In this document: in pieces, positions 6,807 through 14,161 of the stretch
How the letters are laid out: each line of letters starts with the position of its first letter
Numbering within the stretch: position 1 is the first letter of the stretch
From: JBBTWG01 sp038062935
GTDB lineage: Bacteria; Patescibacteriota; Gracilibacteria; UBA1369; UBA12463
NCBI GenBank assembly: GCA_038062935.1
Contig: JBBTWG010000011.1
Span: 1-16,695 of the forward strand
DNA: 16,695 bases
Reading direction: 5' to 3'
The notes under the pieces: generated by a model
What the model was told of the DNA's origin: nothing
The model's database searches: none
What the model saw: only the letters and a program-made list of their open reading frames with translations
Made by a program: the position numbers and the translations under genes

Positions 6807-7925
6807 ATGGCAAAAACGAAATTCAGCACGCTCTCACCAAGTCTCAAGAAATTCATCGTCACCAACGACGGCGCAGGCGCCGGAAAATCCGTCACCTCCG
6901 GTACTCTCAGTTCACACATCAAAAAAAGCGCAAGCCCAGTATCGAAATTCGCCGAACGCACACTCAATCACTGCAACGGTGGCGCCACGTATCAAGCAGC
7001 CATGTGGCTCAAAGATCATCTCGCCAAAGGCGGAAAACTCGTCGTCACGATCTCCGGAGCGCTCAGCTCTTTCCAAGTCGGCGTGATGCTCGCAGACCTC
7101 ATTCGCCAAGACAAGGTCCATCTCGTCTCCGCCACCGCCGCAAACCACGAAGAATCGTATTATCGCTACGTCGCGCATTCACACTACGCATACATCCCAC
7201 GCTACACCGAGCTCACACCCGAGCAGGAAGCCGAACTTCGCGACGCCGGACTTCGCCGCATCACCGACACATTTCTCCCAGAAGACGAAAGTGTCCGCAT
7301 CATGGAACCCCATCTCTACAAAATGTGGAAAGACGCAGAAAAGAAAGGTGAACGCTATTTCCCACACGAATATTTCCGCAGACTCTTCGCCGAGAAACTT
7401 ATCAAAAATGATCCCATGGCGAATCCGAGCGATTGCTGGGCATACGAAGCTTTCAAGAAAAATATCCCTATCGTGATCCCAGGATTCGAAGATTCCACCA
7501 TGGGCAACATCTTTGCCAGCTACACCTACGATGGAAAATATCGAAAAGACAAATCAAGAGTCGTGAACCAAAACGTCATGAAAACCGGACTCGAATATTT
7601 CACCTGGATGTACGATTGGTACATGGAAGCCTCGAAAAAAAGCCCCATCGCCTTCCTCCAGCTCGGCGGCGGCATCGCAGCCGATTTCCCGATCTGCGTC
7701 GTCCCATCCATCAAACACGATCTCCAACTCCACAATAAAGTCCGCGACTGGGCAGGATTCATCGAAATCGGCTCCTCCCCAATGTCGTACGGTTCCTACT
7801 CCGGCGCCGGCGGCAAAGAAAAAATCACCTGGGACAAACTCTCCACAGAGAGCTACTACCAAGTCATCCAGAGCGACGTCACGGTCGCATTCCCATGGAT
7901 TGCGGCGGTACTGCTGGGACTATAG
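6807..7925 (+). CDS. Deoxyhypusine-synthase-family enzyme, probably polyamine-forming
   Basis: The 372-residue product covers the whole deoxyhypusine synthase fold (NAD-dependent aminobutyl transfer from spermidine). The lysine that carries the covalent intermediate in eukaryotic enzymes is kept (K344 in TWDKL), as is the glycine-rich segment GGGIAADF (287-294). The eukaryotic and archaeal protein acceptor eIF5A is absent from bacteria. Bacterial family members have instead been tied to small polyamines such as homospermidine or bis-guanidino amines, which is the likely role here. The segment after GGG reads IAADF, where I recall a His pair in the eukaryotic enzyme; this may reflect a changed substrate. 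GC content appears higher than in most neighbours. It may be cotranscribed with recQ. Its 3' end overlaps the opposite gene by 47 bp. Confidence 0.88.
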   Translation: MAKTKFSTLSPSLKKFIVTNDGAGAGKSVTSGTLSSHIKKSASPVSKFAERTLNHCNGGATYQAAMWLKDHLAKGGKLVVTISGALSSFQVGVMLADLIRQDKVHLVSATAANHEESYYRYVAHSHYAYIPRYTELTPEQEAELRDAGLRRITDTFLPEDESVRIMEPHLYKMWKDAEKKGERYFPHEYFRRLFAEKLIKNDPMANPSDCWAYEAFKKNIPIVIPGFEDSTMGNIFASYTYDGKYRKDKSRVVNQNVMKTGLEYFTWMYDWYMEASKKSPIAFLQLGGGIAADFPICVVPSIKHDLQLHNKVRDWAGFIEIGSSPMSYGSYSGAGGKEKITWDKLSTESYYQVIQSDVTVAFPWIAAVLLGL

Positions 7926-8787
7926 AAGGATGAGGAAAATTTGGATAGATCTTTGTCTGATGATCGATGAGCTGAGCATCTCCATGGTCATAATCTCCAG
8001 AAGAAAGTAATCCAGCGCCATCAAAAACATATCCGAGACGGAGAGAACTATTTTTCAATAAATCAAAAGAAGTAAGAGTCTGATCAAAGAAAAATGGCTC
8101 ATGCTCAAAAATAACATCAAAAGCACTACGATCAGTACCGGTCCAAACGCCATCGTAATCAGGACCATAGAATCCACCAAAATGAAGAGCAGCATATAAT
8201 TGCTGTACCGCTCGAGAAGTACATTGACCAAAATTAGCACCATGAATTCTGAAACGATCATTTGGATTCAAGCCACCGAGGAGTGATAAAAATTTTGGAA
8301 ACTCAGTTCGAGAAATCATCCCTGAAGACGGATGCCATGAAAGAACATTTTGCGCAGAAGTATAAGGGAAATCACAAAATTGTCGCGATCCCAAATAAGC
8401 AATAACAACAGAATTTGGCGCAGTAGATAGAACACGAGTAATATCTCGAGCAAATTCATCTTTGAGGTCTCCAATAATCGTATCCACCATATGGGATCGA
8501 AGCCCATTTCTTGCAAGAGCTGACCTCAAACCTGGAGACCCAGAATCAAAAGGAAATTCGGGATGAACAATGATGTCAGTCTCTCGAGGAGATCTACGAG
8601 CCCCCTGTTCAAAAGCATTATCAATAATTTCCTCAACCGTTCGAAGTTGACGAGGAGACCCAACAACTCTACCCGCCTGTTCTGCAAAACGCGCCTTCAA
8701 ACGAAGAAGATCATGAGACAAAGAATCATTGGAAACAGCAATTTCGTCTTTCAGGAGAACATCAATAATTTCAGAAGAGCGTTGCAT
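7879..8787 (-). CDS. Unrecognised soluble protein, 302 aa
   Basis: No family is recognised. There is no signal peptide or membrane segment. The N-terminal 60 residues look helical. The rest alternates strands and helices: TDIIVHPEFPFD (about 70-81), NSVVIAYLGSRQF (about 125-137), then FRIHGANFGQCTSRAVQQLYAAL, a strand-turn-helix with one cysteine. The last 40 residues are Pro-rich. The strand-HG-turn-C-helix part recalls isochorismatase-like cysteine hydrolases, but not well enough to assign. A near-consensus promoter lies upstream. The 3' end overlaps the end of the deoxyhypusine-synthase-like gene by 47 bp on the other strand, so the two transcripts would be complementary there. Confidence 0.8.
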   Translation of the reverse strand: MQRSSEIIDVLLKDEIAVSNDSLSHDLLRLKARFAEQAGRVVGSPRQLRTVEEIIDNAFEQGARRSPRETDIIVHPEFPFDSGSPGLRSALARNGLRSHMVDTIIGDLKDEFARDITRVLSTAPNSVVIAYLGSRQFCDFPYTSAQNVLSWHPSSGMISRTEFPKFLSLLGGLNPNDRFRIHGANFGQCTSRAVQQLYAALHFGGFYGPDYDGVWTGTDRSAFDVIFEHEPFFFDQTLTSFDLLKNSSLRLGYVFDGAGLLSSGDYDHGDAQLIDHQTKIYPNFPHPSIVPAVPPQSMGMRP

Positions 8788-8838
8788 CGCAGTGGGTTAT
8801 ACGACCAATTGTAATCAATATTGAACACAATAGGAGTG

Positions 8839-8866
8839 ATAATAACAGTTTTTTAAATATTGTCAA
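8839..8866 (-). promoter_or_regulatory. Near-consensus promoter for the 7879-8787 gene
   Basis: On the minus strand a perfect TTGACA (8861-8866) is followed by a 16-bp spacer and TATTAT (8839-8844). The transcript would start near 8832, with a leader of about 45 nt and no Shine-Dalgarno site. Confidence 0.8.
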
Positions 8867-8877
8867 ATAAACAAGAC

Positions 8878-8903
8878 TTCCCAAAGAAAATAGCTTGGGG
8901 AAA
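8878..8903 (-). terminator. Possible imperfect terminator hairpin
   Basis: TTCCCAA and TTGGGGAA form a short stem with one bulge, about 60 bp past the stop of the leftward gene ending at 8966. The following minus-strand sequence is T-rich but interrupted. It overlaps the region just upstream of the next promoter. Confidence 0.3.
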
Positions 8904-8965
8904 TAAACAAAAAGCCGCACCCTCTCAAATACAGCTTTTCGAAAATAAGACAATAAACAGAAGAA

Positions 8966-9826
8966 TTAATCGTTATCTAAAACAGTATAAGTATGGACGG
9001 AAGTTGATCCGAGAGTTCCGTTCGTTGCTCCCGAAAGGGTCACAACAACCGTTTCATCAGATTCATCAATCGTATCATTCGTCACGCCGAGTGAAAGATT
9101 ACCTGTTGTTTGACCAGCAGGAATCGTCAATTCACCATTCGACAAAGTGTAGTCAACACCAGCACCAGTGGCAGTACCAGCGACGGTATATTGAACTTTC
9201 ACATCATGTGAAGAAACTTTGGAAAGAGTCACAGGAATATTCACAGGAGTCACACTCTCAGCACCGGTAGAAACAGCAGAAGAGAACTGAACTGTTGGTT
9301 GCTGCGGCTGTGTTGCTGGAGGAGGAACAGGCATAGAAAATTGCGTGATCAACAAAGCCTCATGAGTGCTCTGCACTCCCATTCCACGCTGTTTTTTCAA
9401 TAAGAAAGAAGCCCTTTGACCAGTTTTCAATTCAGCAAAAGTGATAACTTTTGCACTATCAGCACCAACACTCAGAATCACAGCACCCTCAGCCTTGACC
9501 GTTCGAGTTGATTTTCCATTGGTTGTCACCAAAAGCGTTTTTGCCTGAAGATCTACGCCAGTAATCATCCCAACCAAATTTCTAAACCCAAAAAACTGAT
9601 CATCTTTAGGACTATCATCATGTTTATCTTGATGATTCTGAGCATGGTTATCATGATCATGACGATCTTCTCGGGACTCAGAACGTTTATTCTCCTGATG
9701 AGCAACAACTTTCATTTTTCCCATAGCACGAAAAAGATTTCCCTGAGAACCAGAGTGAGCATATGTCGGCGCTGCAAGCGAAAAAGCCATCAATACCGAA
9801 GTAAAAGCAAGAACGGATCGTTTCAT
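8966..9826 (-). CDS. Exported protein with His/Asp-rich stretch and Calx-beta domain
   Basis: The 286-residue product starts with a signal peptide (1-23, cut after TYA). Residues 43-75 are very rich in His, Asp, Glu and Lys (REDRHDHDNHAQNHQDKHDD), a possible metal-binding linker. Residues 80-162 form a beta-rich domain resembling DUF5666-type OB folds (GMITGVDLQAKTLLVTT). A Pro/Gln linker precedes one Calx-beta domain (about 177-286) with the usual DYTLSNGELTIPAG, DTIDESDETVVVTL and final TYTVLDND. Calx-beta domains bind calcium and occur in surface adhesins. The protein ends exactly at the domain end, with no visible anchor, so it is probably released or held by partners. It lies in a run of envelope genes on the minus strand. 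Confidence 0.88.
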   Translation of the reverse strand: MKRSVLAFTSVLMAFSLAAPTYAHSGSQGNLFRAMGKMKVVAHQENKRSESREDRHDHDNHAQNHQDKHDDSPKDDQFFGFRNLVGMITGVDLQAKTLLVTTNGKSTRTVKAEGAVILSVGADSAKVITFAELKTGQRASFLLKKQRGMGVQSTHEALLITQFSMPVPPPATQPQQPTVQFSSAVSTGAESVTPVNIPVTLSKVSSHDVKVQYTVAGTATGAGVDYTLSNGELTIPAGQTTGNLSLGVTNDTIDESDETVVVTLSGATNGTLGSTSVHTYTVLDND

Positions 9827-9859
9827 AAAGAAAAGAATTAAGAAATAAAAAATGAGGAA

Positions 9860-9879
9860 CCGAACTGATCAGTGTTCGG
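9860..9879 (-). terminator. Hairpin between lipoprotein and Calx-beta genes
   Basis: CCGAAC (9860-9865) and GTTCGG (9874-9879) form a 6-bp stem with an 8-nt loop. In the minus-strand transcript a T-rich tract begins some 8 nt later. It may end the lipoprotein transcript, or lie in the leader of the Calx-beta gene. An AT-rich 8-bp stem (9917-9935) overlapping the lipoprotein stop codon may contribute. Confidence 0.4.
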
Positions 9880-9918
9880 ACATGAATACACTTTCTTTTT
9901 GAAAAAGTTTCAAGAAAA

Positions 9919-10620
9919 TTATTTTTGAAATAATTTTTGCATTTCCTCCGCTCTCTCGAGAACCCAATCGCAATCTTCTGGAGGACAATTCGTCCGACCA
10001 AGAGGAATCGGATTTGCAGGAAGGGCCGAGAAATTATTTCCTTCAGGACATGTATAACTAAAAGTCGTACACCTCGGAGCATGAGCATAAGCAACATCAG
10101 TAACATCTGATTCACTCAGACCCACATTCGCAACGTCAGGATTCTTACGCTCCACCGCAGAAGAAAGAACTTGAACATCAAAAATCTCGTCATGCTCAGA
10201 ACCTTCACGAAGATCACCAACAGCACATTTTATGACATCAAAACCAGCCATTCTGGTGTTAGGATGTTTTTCAGCAAAATCTGGAGACATCTTCGCACAT
10301 TGAGCAACAACAGATCCACTCTGAACAACAAGCGTTTTTACCCAATCATCAGATTGAAAAACACCATCGTCCAAAATATCAGAAGTCAAAGATCCCCCAT
10401 GTGCATGGTGCGCATCATCTGAATCAACAACAATATGAAGACGAGACGGATCAAGTGGAGTACCAATAGAAAAAACTTCTTGAATTTTACGCAAAGCCGC
10501 AGCGCTCCGATCAGCAATATTAAGAGCATGGGACCGCCTATCGCCCTCAGAAAAATCAGGAGAACATCCCATCAACTTGGCAGCAGCAACAGCAGAAACC
10601 AGGAAACGAGGAGCATTCAT
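9919..10620 (-). CDS. Putative lipoprotein of unknown function
   Basis: The 233-residue product begins with a short hydrophobic segment ending in LMGC, a lipobox-like site that would place Cys19 as the lipidated residue; the core is broken by a Lys at 15, so this is not certain. The mature part is acidic, with a His/Asp cluster (VVDSDDAHHAHGG, about 64-76) and several cysteines in the C-terminal third (PRCTTFSYTCPEG, NCPPEDCDW), which could form disulfides outside the cell. No family is recognised. It has its own good promoter and lies between an HAD-type hydrolase gene and the Calx-beta gene, all on the same strand. Tethering to the outer face of the membrane is inferred from the lipobox. 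Confidence 0.78.
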   Translation of the reverse strand: MNAPRFLVSAVAAAKLMGCSPDFSEGDRRSHALNIADRSAAALRKIQEVFSIGTPLDPSRLHIVVDSDDAHHAHGGSLTSDILDDGVFQSDDWVKTLVVQSGSVVAQCAKMSPDFAEKHPNTRMAGFDVIKCAVGDLREGSEHDEIFDVQVLSSAVERKNPDVANVGLSESDVTDVAYAHAPRCTTFSYTCPEGNNFSALPANPIPLGRTNCPPEDCDWVLERAEEMQKLFQK

Positions 10621-10646
10621 AAAACTTTTTTACAAAATAAGATTGA

Positions 10647-10675
10647 AGTATAGAAAATTCCTCGGTAAAAATCAA
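10647..10675 (-). promoter_or_regulatory. Sigma70-like promoter for the lipoprotein gene
   Basis: On the minus strand TTGATT (10670-10675), a 17-bp spacer and TATACT (10647-10652) precede the gene. The expected start is near 10640 and the leader about 20 nt. The -35 box repeats that of the 567-1877 gene. Confidence 0.72.
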
Positions 10676-10678
10676 AGT

Positions 10679-11905
10679 CTAAGCACTCTCCACAATATAA
10701 AATATCCGACGACTAATATCTGCAGAAGTTTTCAAAAGTGGATCAAAAACTTCTCTAAATTTTGCACACGTTGATGCAAAATCACGACCAACAACAAAAG
10801 CATAGCCACCCTGCTCAACAGATGACTGTAAAAGTGAACCATCAGTAGAAGGAGAATCACCAAAAGCGGCAACTAAAGATCCTTTCCTCCGTGCTGCAAA
10901 AGCATTTGCCTCCTCAGCTTTTTGTGGACCAAAAACAGGAAGACCATCAACTTCCGGAAGCAACTGTTTTTCTGTACGACGACGAAGACGAGTACCAATA
11001 ACATAAGGCTCAGCAGCATCTCCTCGATGAAAAGACTGATCAGCAAGAAAGCCATAATGTTCCTTCGAGGCGCCGAGTGCAGTAGCAGCAATACCATAAA
11101 GATTTGCAGTAATAACAACGCCGGGAATATCAAGATCGCGAACCATCCCGCGCATCAATTCATGAGTTCCCCAAACTGGATGAACTACACGATCAACACG
11201 ATGATACAAAGAAGATTCATCTCCATGAACATCACTCAAACGCTGTTCATCAACTTTTTGATGAACACATTTCACGCTTTCACGATGTTCATCAGTCATC
11301 AACAAAGAAAGATCTGGATCAGGAGAAGTGTCAGTATGAGTAAAAATACGTTTCGTAAAATCACGAATTTGACCAGGAGCCTTTCCGGCAAAAAATCTAG
11401 TACGCAGCAACAATTGACCGCCGGTATGTTTCGATAAATATCGATCCATAATCAGAAAAAGTCGATCGAATTCCAACATCTTACGGGCAAAAACCTGAAC
11501 AACATGGGGCGGCAAAACCTTACGAGCACTACCATTACCATTTCCTTTCAGGCGGTGCAAAAGGTTGTACAAAGAAGAAGCATCGTTAAAAAGATCAAGA
11601 GCAAGAGCGCAATACTTGGGATTCAAATTCAAAATCTCACCATTTTTACCACGCTCGAGGAGACGACGATAAAGATCCGGAAGGAGAAGTTTCGTAAAAT
11701 ACGATGGAGAAAAATCCCAAAAATGCGGATCCGAAAGTTTTTCCAAAAAGACCAGAATACCCAAATCCTTGTCAAACATCGTATGATCCATATCCGCTGC
11801 CAAAACACCTTGCCCATGAAATTCTGATGATGTTTCACGCACAAATTGATCAAGCAATTCATCTTTTCCAATTTCCACTCCACCATGTCCTACAAAATGA
11901 CTCAT
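10679..11905 (-). CDS. HAD-superfamily hydrolase, large form
   Basis: From the ATG at 11905 the product has 408 residues. All HAD motifs are present: motif I LAADMDHTMFD (D38, D40, T42), motif II VVITANLYG (T266), motif III lysine in FGPQKAEE (K329), and motif IV AAFGDSPSTDGS (D350, D355). The aspartate at motif I forms the phospho-enzyme in this superfamily, so a phosphatase is likely. The 220 residues between motifs I and II are unusually long and would make a large helical cap that decides the substrate, here unknown. There is no signal peptide. An upstream in-frame start would overlap the previous gene, so the downstream ATG is preferred. It lies 22 bp after the L,D-transpeptidase-like gene and is probably in the same transcript. 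Confidence 0.82.
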   Translation of the reverse strand: MSHFVGHGGVEIGKDELLDQFVRETSSEFHGQGVLAADMDHTMFDKDLGILVFLEKLSDPHFWDFSPSYFTKLLLPDLYRRLLERGKNGEILNLNPKYCALALDLFNDASSLYNLLHRLKGNGNGSARKVLPPHVVQVFARKMLEFDRLFLIMDRYLSKHTGGQLLLRTRFFAGKAPGQIRDFTKRIFTHTDTSPDPDLSLLMTDEHRESVKCVHQKVDEQRLSDVHGDESSLYHRVDRVVHPVWGTHELMRGMVRDLDIPGVVITANLYGIAATALGASKEHYGFLADQSFHRGDAAEPYVIGTRLRRRTEKQLLPEVDGLPVFGPQKAEEANAFAARRKGSLVAAFGDSPSTDGSLLQSSVEQGGYAFVVGRDFASTCAKFREVFDPLLKTSADISRRIFYIVESA

Positions 11906-11927
11906 TATTTTTTCGAAAAAAAATCTA

Positions 11928-12581
11928 TCAAATACTCTCAGGAATGCGCAAGAAATCAAAAGCACGCTGGTCTTTCGTCGTCGTTACTTTCAAAAAATCA
12001 TTATTCGCATGAAAACTCTTTTCGATCAACGTCAGAATATTATCATCCACGAGAACGCATCCATAGCTCACATATTTATTTTCACGACCAATCATAGTCG
12101 AAAAATAGAGATGACCATGAATACCATACGAAGTCCTCTTCTCACCATCGAACAAACGAAGAAATCGACCACTCTTCGAGAAAGTCACACGATCAGAAAG
12201 AATATTATCTTCCTTCACAGCCCACGTCTGATCCGGAGTTTCTGCAAAATAATAACGTCCCAGATAGTAGGAAAACTGACGACGACCAGAAAGAATCGGA
12301 AACGCAACATACTGTCTTGAATGGTCGTTCACCAGATACCCAACGCTATTTTCCAAATCCGCCATAAAAAAGTCTCCTTTCGAAGGCTCGAAAGACGAAG
12401 AATCAACCTTAGTCCAAAAATGAAGCTGAGCCCCTCGAGTAGAGGTCGTGAGCGGAGTCGTCATCGTCGGCTGAACATCAAATTTGCCAGCTTCAGAGAG
12501 AGGGACTTGAGCCAAAGCTGCGGAAGGAACCAAACAAAGCAGAAACACAGAACAAAGCAAGGAACGAAAAGTTTTTTGCAT
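11928..12581 (-). CDS. Exported L,D-transpeptidase-like (YkuD) protein
   Basis: From the ATG at 12581 the product has 217 residues with a signal peptide (1-24, cut after ALA). The YkuD catalytic region is seen as YGIHGHLYFSTMIG (H155) followed by YVSYGCVLVDDN, with C175 as the nucleophile. In the usual motif the residue after Ser is His (SHGC); here it is Tyr (S172, Y173). L,D-transpeptidases form 3-3 peptidoglycan cross-links or attach proteins to the wall. Whether this copy is active with the altered motif is open. A 12-codon upstream extension starting at 12617 lies over the promoter and is rejected. A near-consensus promoter sits almost against the start codon. The HAD-type hydrolase gene follows after 22 bp. 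Confidence 0.78.
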   Translation of the reverse strand: MQKTFRSLLCSVFLLCLVPSAALAQVPLSEAGKFDVQPTMTTPLTTSTRGAQLHFWTKVDSSSFEPSKGDFFMADLENSVGYLVNDHSRQYVAFPILSGRRQFSYYLGRYYFAETPDQTWAVKEDNILSDRVTFSKSGRFLRLFDGEKRTSYGIHGHLYFSTMIGRENKYVSYGCVLVDDNILTLIEKSFHANNDFLKVTTTKDQRAFDFLRIPESI

Positions 12582-12589
12582 AGGCGAGA

Positions 12590-12617
12590 ATTTTAACAAA
12601 TAATACAAATTTGTCAA
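12590..12617 (-). promoter_or_regulatory. Promoter giving a nearly leaderless transpeptidase mRNA
   Basis: On the minus strand a perfect TTGACA (12612-12617), a 16-bp spacer and TAAAAT (12590-12595) precede the gene. Transcription should begin near 12583, only about 2 nt before the ATG at 12581, so the message would be leaderless or almost so. Confidence 0.7.
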
Positions 12618-12638
12618 TGCTCGCCGCCGAAGAGCAAT

Positions 12639-12672
12639 AAAAAAACAGCTTCAAAAAAAAGATGCAAAAGCT
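12639..12672 (-). terminator. Possible weak terminator after the small unknown gene
   Basis: AGCTT (12647-12651) and AAGCT (12668-12672) could pair across a long T/A-rich loop, followed in the minus-strand transcript by a run of seven T. It lies just beyond the stop at 12695. The stem is short, so the call is weak. Confidence 0.3.
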
Positions 12673-12694
12673 AAATTAAACGAATGAAAACGAA

Positions 12695-13042
12695 CTATAA
12701 ACTGGCAGACATACCCTCATCATGACCATAGCGAGGAAGAGATGGAGAGTCGCTATTGTCAACAACGGTATGAGCTGCGTCATCAACGAAATTACGCGTA
12801 GCAACAGCCTGCTTCTTTTCTATTTGCCCCATAGCACCATCAGCACAAGCACTAAACGCATCAAAATCGGCAAAATAACCATCGGGATCAGTCAAAAGAG
12901 CACGAACATCGGCCTCGGAAAAACGAACAGTAATAACATCCGGAAGAGCCAAAATATCGGAACCGCCTTCAACAAAACCCCCAGAATCCGTTCCGGGTAG
13001 TATCTCATCACAGCGACCTATAGGATCCATGTGTATACTCAT
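12695..13042 (-). CDS. Small protein of unknown function, 115 aa
   Basis: From the ATG at 13042 the product has 115 residues; 13030 is another possible start. A 27-codon upstream extension is open but hydrophobic and would cover the divergent promoter, so it is not preferred. The sequence is acidic, with a segment VITVRFSEADVRALLTDPDGYFADFDAF (given here as its 5' half DVITVRFSEADVRALL and 3' half TDPDGYFADFDAF) that looks like a strand followed by a helix. There is no signal peptide or membrane segment in the preferred form. No family is recognised. It is divergent from the helical-protein gene at 13154, with a 111-bp gap. Confidence 0.55.
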   Translation of the reverse strand: MSIHMDPIGRCDEILPGTDSGGFVEGGSDILALPDVITVRFSEADVRALLTDPDGYFADFDAFSACADGAMGQIEKKQAVATRNFVDDAAHTVVDNSDSPSLPRYGHDEGMSASL

Positions 13043-13084
13043 GGCCAAATGGTACCAAAAAAAAGACCAGAGCGCAAACAAAAA

Positions 13085-13113
13085 TTGACTTTTGGAGAAT
13101 GAGCCACTACAGT
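13085..13113 (+). promoter_or_regulatory. Promoter for the 13154-14161 gene
   Basis: TTGACT (13085-13090), a 17-bp spacer and TACAGT (13108-13113) fit the sigma70 pattern, with a start near 13120. This supports the ATG at 13154 over the GTG at 13112, which would overlap the -10 box. Confidence 0.55.
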
Positions 13114-13153
13114 GCATCAGCATTTTTTATATTCTCACGAACACTCAGAAAAT

Positions 13154-14161
13154 ATGACAAATAGGAGTGACAAAAATGACCCTAAGAGGATTCCTGAGGA
13201 CGCCAGCGAAAGTGGAAAAAACGGAGCAGCACCCATTCCATATGGCGAAGGATTAGTACTCAGCATAGCCAGAGCCAGAGAAGGGGCGCGCCTTGTACTG
13301 GCAGAAGAAACACGAGAAGAAGGAGAAGCAACACACGAACTCGTGAAGCTCTACAAAAACCTGGCACACCCTCGAACACGAGATGAATTAAACAGAGCTG
13401 TAGAAAGAAATCTTGAAGGATTAGTAAGAGCAGAAATCCTTGCAAGAAGGATAGAAATAGAAGCGGGCCGACTCATGGAAGCCATTCTCGAAAGAGTCAA
13501 ATCAACGATAACAATGGAGAAAAAAGCAGTACTCGTAGATGCCATTGGGACAGAAAGACTCTCGATAGCTGCTTTCGACGCAGCAGGAAGATTAGGAAGA
13601 CACGTCTACATAGAAAGCCCTCCGGCAAAACTCTTGCAAACAAAGACAACTAATGCAGTTTCAACAGGAGACATCCATCAAGCACTCGAGAGACCATTAC
13701 GAAATGTAGCTGACAGTGGAGACATTGCGAGACACATAGAGGAATACGTTGGAAATCTAACAAAAGTCATAGAAACAAAAATCCAGGGGCACACTGCCAT
13801 CGCTGCAGAAAAAATGAGAATGTTAGGAGAAATTATTCAAAGAATCGTCGAAGATTTATTGATCTACGAGAGATCCAACGGAAATCCTCAAACATTTATG
13901 AGAATTCAGGGGGCTGTGCTGAGATTGCTTACGACGCTCGACGGACTCATGAGCCATCTCGAAACAAACCTTGGTCAATTGGGAATCTTTCTCAAAGGTG
14001 TGAATACCGGAATTATGCTGCGAACTCTGCTCGAAGAAGCTAGAGAAGCAGGAAGAAGAGAATTGCAAGGTGGAGCAGGAGCAAACCCAGAAACAGTGAA
14101 AAAAATACAACTCCTTCGAGAAAGAGAACTCGTAGCACCAAAAAGATTTTCCAAGACCTAG
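13154..14161 (+). CDS. Helical protein of unknown function
   Basis: From the ATG at 13154 the product has 335 residues. The first 35 are polar and disordered-looking (Asn, Lys, Asp, Pro). The rest is almost entirely predicted helix, rich in Glu, Arg, Ala and Leu, with heptad-like spacing (for example AILARRIEIEAGRLMEAILE and DGLMSHLETNLGQLGIFL). There is no signal peptide or membrane span. The all-helical layout recalls TelA-type and other coiled-coil proteins, but no diagnostic motif is seen, so no function is given. AGA is a frequent arginine codon. Its TAG stop shares the palindrome CTAG with the dusB stop on the opposite strand, a 4-bp convergent overlap. Confidence 0.78.
   Translation: MTNRSDKNDPKRIPEDASESGKNGAAPIPYGEGLVLSIARAREGARLVLAEETREEGEATHELVKLYKNLAHPRTRDELNRAVERNLEGLVRAEILARRIEIEAGRLMEAILERVKSTITMEKKAVLVDAIGTERLSIAAFDAAGRLGRHVYIESPPAKLLQTKTTNAVSTGDIHQALERPLRNVADSGDIARHIEEYVGNLTKVIETKIQGHTAIAAEKMRMLGEIIQRIVEDLLIYERSNGNPQTFMRIQGAVLRLLTTLDGLMSHLETNLGQLGIFLKGVNTGIMLRTLLEEAREAGRRELQGGAGANPETVKKIQLLRERELVAPKRFSKT

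Noticed and set aside
11906..11965. Upstream start of the HAD-type hydrolase
   Set aside because: It would overlap the end of the transpeptidase-like gene with a hydrophobic 20-residue piece that does not resemble a family N-terminus.
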